A DNA stretch of 17,093 nucleotides from a bacterium (GTDB lineage: Bacteria > Actinomycetota > Humimicrobiia > Humimicrobiales > Humimicrobiaceae), in contig JAUWQC010000005.1 of the NCBI GenBank assembly GCA_030611285.1, positions 1 to 17,093 on the forward strand, read 5' to 3'. Positions 13,662 to 17,093 of this stretch are shown here, in pieces. The translations under genes were made by a program, and so were the position numbers. The notes under the pieces are model-generated. The model was not told the origin of the DNA and made no database searches. It was given only the letters and a program-made list of their open reading frames with translations. The stretch's first letter is position 1. Every line of letters begins with the position of its first letter.

Positions 13662-16049
13662 ATGAGAAATAAGATAAATATCTCACTTCTGCTTATCTCT
13701 TTTTCACTCTTTCTCTATCAGGTATGCCTGCTCCGGGTTTTTTCAATAGCAGATTATTACCACTTTGCCTTTATGATTGTAAGTATATCTCTTCTGGGAT
13801 TTGGTATAAGCGGAAGTTTTCTGTATTTCTTTATTGGTAAACTAAAGAATCCTGATCTGATACTGCTTATCTTCTCTTTTGGATTTTCGGTATCCATAAT
13901 AACAAGTTTTTTAGTAAGTAACTTTATTCCCTTTGATTCTTTTAAAATTGCCTGGGAGATAAAGCAAATTTTTTATCTGGCAATATATTATATATTTTTA
14001 GTGCTCCCTTTTTTCTTTGGAGGCTCTTTTATAGGATATACATTTTACCGGCAGGAAAAGCCGGGGCTCACCTACTTTTATAACCTGATTGGTTCTGCAG
14101 CAGGAGCAATTATAGCCATTTTTATTATGCAGCTTATGGGAAAAGATGGGGCAATTTATATTTCAACTGCTGTAGGTCTTATTGCAACGGTTATACTGAT
14201 AAAAAAGAAATATCTAAAAACTTTTGCAGCTTTATTATCTATCTTTGTAGTTTTAGCTACCTCTGCAATAGTTTTTCAACCCTGGATTATGGATATAAGG
14301 ATGTCACCATATAAGAGCCTTCCTACATACTTGAGATTTCCTGACTCCAGGGTAATTTACAGTAAAGAGAATTCCTACGCCCGGCTGGATGTAATAGAAA
14401 GTCCCAGCATAAAATCTGCGCCGGGGATCAGTTTGCAGTACCAAAAGATTCCACCACCCCAACATGGTATTACTATTGATGGGGATAATCTTTCTGCAAT
14501 TACCAGAATTGAAAATGATGTTGCCGAACTTGAGTTTATGGAGTTTTTACCCACTTCTATTTTTTTTACTGCAAAACCTACCCCGGAGGAGGTCCTGGTA
14601 ATAGAACCGGGAGGAGGAATGGATGTTGCCGGGGCATTATATTTTGGTGGAGAAAATATATATGTATCTCAGAACAGCAGCTTGATGGTTGATGTGCTTA
14701 AGAATGGTTTATCCGAATATAATGGAAATATATATAATGATAAAAAAGTTGAAGTTTTTGAGGTTTCAAGTAGAAACTTTTCAAAAATAACTGACCGGAA
14801 GTTTGATTTAATCATAATAAGTTTATCGGACAGTTTTCATCCCATCTCTGCAGGAGCTTACAGCTTAAATGAAAACTACCTCTATACTGTTGAATCTATT
14901 TCAGATTTAATGGCTATCTTAAAAGAAGATGGAGTCCTGGCTGTAACCAGGTGGGTTCAATTTCCTCCCAGCGAGAACCTGAAGGCACTTTCTACCTTGT
15001 ATGAGAGCCTGGATTACCTACAAATTGGAGAAATTCCAAAAAAAGTCTTTGCCTATAGAAGCTGGTTCACTTGTACTACCCTGTTTAAAAAAGATGGTTT
15101 TGCTGAAAATGAAATTTACAGTTTAAAAGAGGAAGTAAAAAAACTTAATTTTGATATTGTATATTACAATGGCTCAAGGCAGGATGAGGCAAACATCTAC
15201 AATATACTGGAGGAACCATACTTTTATAATTATTATAAAGAGATAATAGAAGGCAGTAACAGCTCGAGAGAAGTCTTTTATAAAAACTATTATTTTAATA
15301 TTTATCCTGCCAGGGATGACAGACCCTACTTTTTTAATTTTTTCAGGTTCGGGCAGATACCTGATATCATAAAATATTTTGGCAAATCCACCCAGCCTTT
15401 TGGGGGTGGAGGGTATCTAATACTGATGGTTACCCTAATAGTTTCTATTATTTTATCGCTATTTTTTATCCTGCTGCCCCTGTGCATAAAGAAGATAAAT
15501 ATCAGTATAAGAAGAGATTTTAAATATATAATCTATTTTTTCTGTCTGGGTTTTGGTTTTTTCTTTATAGAGCTTCCCTTTATTCAAAAATTTATTCTGG
15601 TATTGGGTAAGCCGGCTTATGCCTTTTCGGTTGTCCTTTTCAGTATCATGCTCTCTGCGGGAGTGGGTAGTTTTATCAGCAGCAGGTTTAAGGTTGATTT
15701 GAGATGGGTGGTGGGAGTAATAGTGGCTTATGTAGTTCTGTTTATATTTACATTTGGGTTTGTAGGGGATTTTATAATCTCTAAAGTGCTGTGGCAGAGA
15801 TTTCTATATTCAATCCTTCTTATAATCCCCCTTGGTTTTGTAATGGGGATACCCTTTCCTTCAGCTATAGCCAAGGCTAAGCAAAAAAGAAAAGAAATTG
15901 TTCCATGGCTGTGGGCTATAAACGGATGTACTTCAGTAGTGGGTTCAATTGCGGCAGTAATAATTTCCATACATTTTGGTTTTTTTGCAGTAATAGGTAT
16001 GGCGGCTTTAATTTATATAGCAGCTCTGGTAACTTACAGATATTTTTAG
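13662..16049 (+). CDS. Polytopic membrane protein with spermidine-synthase-like (SAM-fold) core
   Basis: Function unknown; of the 'fused MFS/spermidine synthase-like' type. Seen in 795 residues: six or so membrane helices in 8-205; a soluble Rossmann domain (about 220-560) with VLVIEPGGGMD (311-321), ISLSDSF (386-392), AYSLNENYLYTVES (399-412), GVLAVTRW (424-431) and the conserved ARDDRPYFFNFFR (550-562); then about six more helices (585-790). The family normally has an acidic residue at the end of beta-2 (as in VEINP) to hold the SAM ribose; here that place reads YVSQNSS, without an acid. The usual spermidine-synthase catalytic Asp is also not evident, so aminopropyl transfer is doubtful. 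The start is ATG with a weak ribosome site. The stop codon falls at the junction with the PIN remnant. It lies 36 bp after the DUF2779 gene. Confidence 0.85.
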   Translation: MRNKINISLLLISFSLFLYQVCLLRVFSIADYYHFAFMIVSISLLGFGISGSFLYFFIGKLKNPDLILLIFSFGFSVSIITSFLVSNFIPFDSFKIAWEIKQIFYLAIYYIFLVLPFFFGGSFIGYTFYRQEKPGLTYFYNLIGSAAGAIIAIFIMQLMGKDGAIYISTAVGLIATVILIKKKYLKTFAALLSIFVVLATSAIVFQPWIMDIRMSPYKSLPTYLRFPDSRVIYSKENSYARLDVIESPSIKSAPGISLQYQKIPPPQHGITIDGDNLSAITRIENDVAELEFMEFLPTSIFFTAKPTPEEVLVIEPGGGMDVAGALYFGGENIYVSQNSSLMVDVLKNGLSEYNGNIYNDKKVEVFEVSSRNFSKITDRKFDLIIISLSDSFHPISAGAYSLNENYLYTVESISDLMAILKEDGVLAVTRWVQFPPSENLKALSTLYESLDYLQIGEIPKKVFAYRSWFTCTTLFKKDGFAENEIYSLKEEVKKLNFDIVYYNGSRQDEANIYNILEEPYFYNYYKEIIEGSNSSREVFYKNYYFNIYPARDDRPYFFNFFRFGQIPDIIKYFGKSTQPFGGGGYLILMVTLIVSIILSLFFILLPLCIKKINISIRRDFKYIIYFFCLGFGFFFIELPFIQKFILVLGKPAYAFSVVLFSIMLSAGVGSFISSRFKVDLRWVVGVIVAYVVLFIFTFGFVGDFIISKVLWQRFLYSILLIIPLGFVMGIPFPSAIAKAKQKRKEIVPWLWAINGCTSVVGSIAAVIISIHFGFFAVIGMAALIYIAALVTYRYF

Positions 16050-16261
16050 ATAATATATTTGAATTTTGCCACCTTGTTGAAGTTAATGAGAAGATTATTT
16101 TTATAAAAGATGATCCTGATGATGACAAGATATTGGAATGTGCAATTTCAGCAAAATGTGATTATATAATATCTGGAGATAGACATCTAATAAAATTAGG
16201 ATCATATAAGAATATCAAAATACTAGAACCAGCAGATTTTTTATTTTTGGTTAGAAAATGA
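16046..16261 (+). pseudogene. 3' half of a PIN-domain toxin (COG1569/PF13470 type)
   Basis: A 71-codon open frame, with no start codon of its own, reads as the C-terminal half of a PIN ribonuclease toxin: KDDPDDDKILECAISAKCDY (21-40 of the fragment), IISGDRHLIKLGSYKNIKIL (41-60), then EPADFL. The DPDD and SGD acidic residues of the active site are present. The N-terminal half with the first catalytic Asp (the usual DTNVL region) is missing. A frame extending back to 15905 exists only because the upstream membrane-protein gene is open in that frame; those residues are not PIN-like. The fragment begins within a few bases of the membrane-protein stop codon, so the break point is sharp. It is a dead remnant of a toxin gene; no antitoxin gene is visible. 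Confidence 0.8.
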
Positions 16262-16820
16262 GGGGAATTGGTAGTTTCAGCTACAGTATTCATATATTTT
16301 CTGTGAGATAAAATGAGAAGTAAGATGATAATTAGTACAGAACTCGGCTTATAGACTAACTCCAACTATTTTTTGATCTTTAGCCGGCTAAATAGGATAC
16401 ATTTCTTAAAGATTCTTACAGTTTTTACACTGCAAGAGCTTAATTGTACAGATTTAATTATACAGGGATATGCAATTTTTCAATCTATTTTTTCTATTTA
16501 GTACAAGAATTATTCAGGAAAAAAATTTTAAATCGAGTATCCAGTAGGCAGCTTATATTCTCCAACTATCTTCTTAGTACGTACAGTGCTGATCTAATGT
16601 TTAAAAATTGATTATTTATTTTTAAATTTTCATAAGTAAACTTAATTCTTATTATATATTTTAATAAAGCTTTTGGATAAATTTTAATTTTGGAATACAA
16701 AAAATTGAGGAGATAGCAAAATAAAAATTTGATTGCTTTATTTTGTAGAGTACCAACTTATGGGCATTATTTGTCTTTGTTAATTAAAGATATCCTTCAA
16801 GTTACTTAATTCCTTTATAA
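16262..16820. other. AT-rich stretch without a recognisable gene
   Basis: About 560 bases with stops in every frame and no ORF of coding quality. It contains a 14-bp palindrome centred on TAGCCGGCTA (16379-16392), a 10-bp direct repeat CTCCAACTAT at 16360 and 16560, and an AT-only 9-bp inverted repeat (16717-16725 with 16737-16745). None is strong enough to name. Together with the PIN remnant to its left and the tRNA fragment to its right, it looks like decayed accessory DNA. Confidence 0.6.
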
Positions 16821-16909
16821 TCTGGTTCGAAATTTCGTAGCTTTAGGGGAGCCAATCTTAATAAATTTATAAATAAATATATTTATTGATTTGTTAATAA
16901 ATTATTTGT

Positions 16910-16934
16910 GGTTCGAGTCCTCCCTCCCCAGCCA
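16910..16934 (+). other. 3' end fragment of a tRNA (glutamine-like), possible attachment-site scar
   Basis: The 25 bases have exact tRNA 3'-end geometry: T-loop TTCGAGT (16912-16918), 3' T-stem CCTCC, seven acceptor bases CTCCCCA (16924-16930), discriminator G and an encoded CCA (16932-16934). CCCCAGCCA endings are typical of tRNA-Gln. The 5' T-stem is not matched (TGTGG gives 3 of 5 pairs), and the 55 bases upstream are almost pure A/T with no D arm or anticodon arm. GGGGAG at 16846-16851 could pair with CTCCCC, but the body between is not tRNA-like. It is best read as a tRNA 3' fragment, such as an integrating element leaves behind, or a ruined tRNA gene. Confidence 0.55.
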
Positions 16935-16947
16935 AGGTTGCCTGACC

Positions 16948-16996
16948 ATTAAATAAAGCCTCATTTTGTGCCTTAATTAAGCTTAAAATAGGGCTT
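16948..16996 (-). terminator. Rho-independent terminator for a - strand gene
   Basis: Read on the - strand, AAGCCCTATTTT (16996-16985) pairs with AAAATGAGGCTT (16967-16956): twelve positions with one mismatch and one G-U pair, and a 17-base loop containing the palindrome CTTAATTAAG. A T-rich run (TTATTTAAT) follows. The hairpin begins at the stop codon of the - strand reading frame that ends at 16995. There is no T-run on the + strand side, so it works in the - direction. Confidence 0.6.
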
Positions 16997-17093
16997 ATTG
17001 AAGCGGTTCGAAACTCTCCATTTTCAAGTGAGAGATATCAGGAAATAGAATCTCCTGAAAGCCCCTCTTCTGTGCGGCCTCCAAATTTAGCCA
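16995..17093 (-). CDS. C-terminal end of an unidentified - strand gene (partial)
   Basis: From the window edge, the - strand is open for 32 codons and stops with TAA at 16997-16995. The residues, including EAAQKRGFQEILFPD, have a normal protein composition. The main support is placement: a terminator hairpin with a T-rich tail starts right at the stop. I do not recognise the family from so short a piece. Thirty-two open codons could arise by chance, so confidence is modest. If real, the gene runs in from the right, and the tRNA fragment lies about 60 bp past its 3' end. Confidence 0.4.
   Translation of the reverse strand, partial: WLNLEAAQKRGFQEILFPDISHLKMESFEPLQ

Noticed and set aside
15905..16261. 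A 118-codon + strand ORF covering the end of the membrane-protein gene and the PIN remnant
   Set aside because: Only the last 71 codons are PIN-like. The first part is an out-of-frame reading of the membrane-protein gene and does not resemble a PIN N-terminus.
16360..16569. Two copies of CTCCAACTAT 200 bp apart
   Set aside because: Too short and not flanked by further similarity, so it does not support an insertion element or a repeat array.
16717..16745. AT-only 9-bp inverted repeat resembling a terminator
   Set aside because: The stem has almost no G or C, there is no T-run after it and no gene ends nearby.
16872..16887. A 16-bp perfect palindrome of A and T
   Set aside because: It lies in a nearly pure A/T stretch where such palindromes are expected by chance; no replication or binding motif repeats around it.
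16845..16934. A complete 90-base tRNA using AGGGGAG and CTCCCCA as acceptor stem
   Set aside because: The acceptor stem would have a mismatched first pair, the T-stem pairs only 3 of 5, and no D arm or anticodon arm can be drawn in the A/T-rich body.

Overview
The window is AT-rich (well under 40% G+C by eye) and densely coded, with Shine-Dalgarno-led genes, GTG and TTG starts, a near-consensus sigma-A promoter and several lipoproteins. This fits a low-G+C bacterium of Clostridia-like gene organisation, or an uncultivated lineage with similar style. No rRNA or other strong taxonomic marker is present, so the phylum is left open. No CRISPR array, transposase, phage gene or complete tRNA was seen.

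Left block (1-3774, + strand). This is a vitamin B5 operon: a DUF2520 Rossmann protein cut by the window edge, then panB, panC and panD. Together these make pantothenate from ketoisovalerate and aspartate. The DUF2520 protein sits where the ketopantoate reductase step belongs, and no panE or ilvC is visible. A lipoprotein with two FxLYD-like domains overlaps the end of panD. A convergent CorA-type Mg2+ channel (3776-4741, -) closes the block.

Middle block (4742-9881). A TTGACA-17-TATGAT promoter drives an orphan solute-binding lipoprotein, an HtrA-type membrane serine protease and an ECF sigma factor (TTG start). A one-TM small protein follows and is a candidate anti-sigma factor without the usual zinc motif. 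A 66-residue C-tail-anchored miniprotein on the - strand runs tail-to-tail into it, and a 50-bp inverted repeat separates that miniprotein from a membrane-anchored alpha/beta hydrolase. The arrangement looks like an envelope-stress or ligand-sensing module rather than a transporter, because no permease or ATPase is present.

Right block (9887-16049). A GNAT acetyltransferase and a DUF2007 protein lie on the - strand. Divergent from them, on the + strand, are a tandem-HD phosphohydrolase whose first HD domain has lost its HD pair, a DUF2779 protein joining a Cas4-like Fe-S nuclease to a DEDD exonuclease, and a 795-residue membrane protein with a spermidine-synthase-like core.

Right edge (16046-17093). 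This looks like eroded DNA: the 3' half of a PIN toxin gene, several hundred bases with no gene, a 25-base fragment matching the 3' end of a glutamine-type tRNA (a possible attachment-site scar), and a good - strand terminator placed at the stop of a - strand reading frame that enters from beyond the window.
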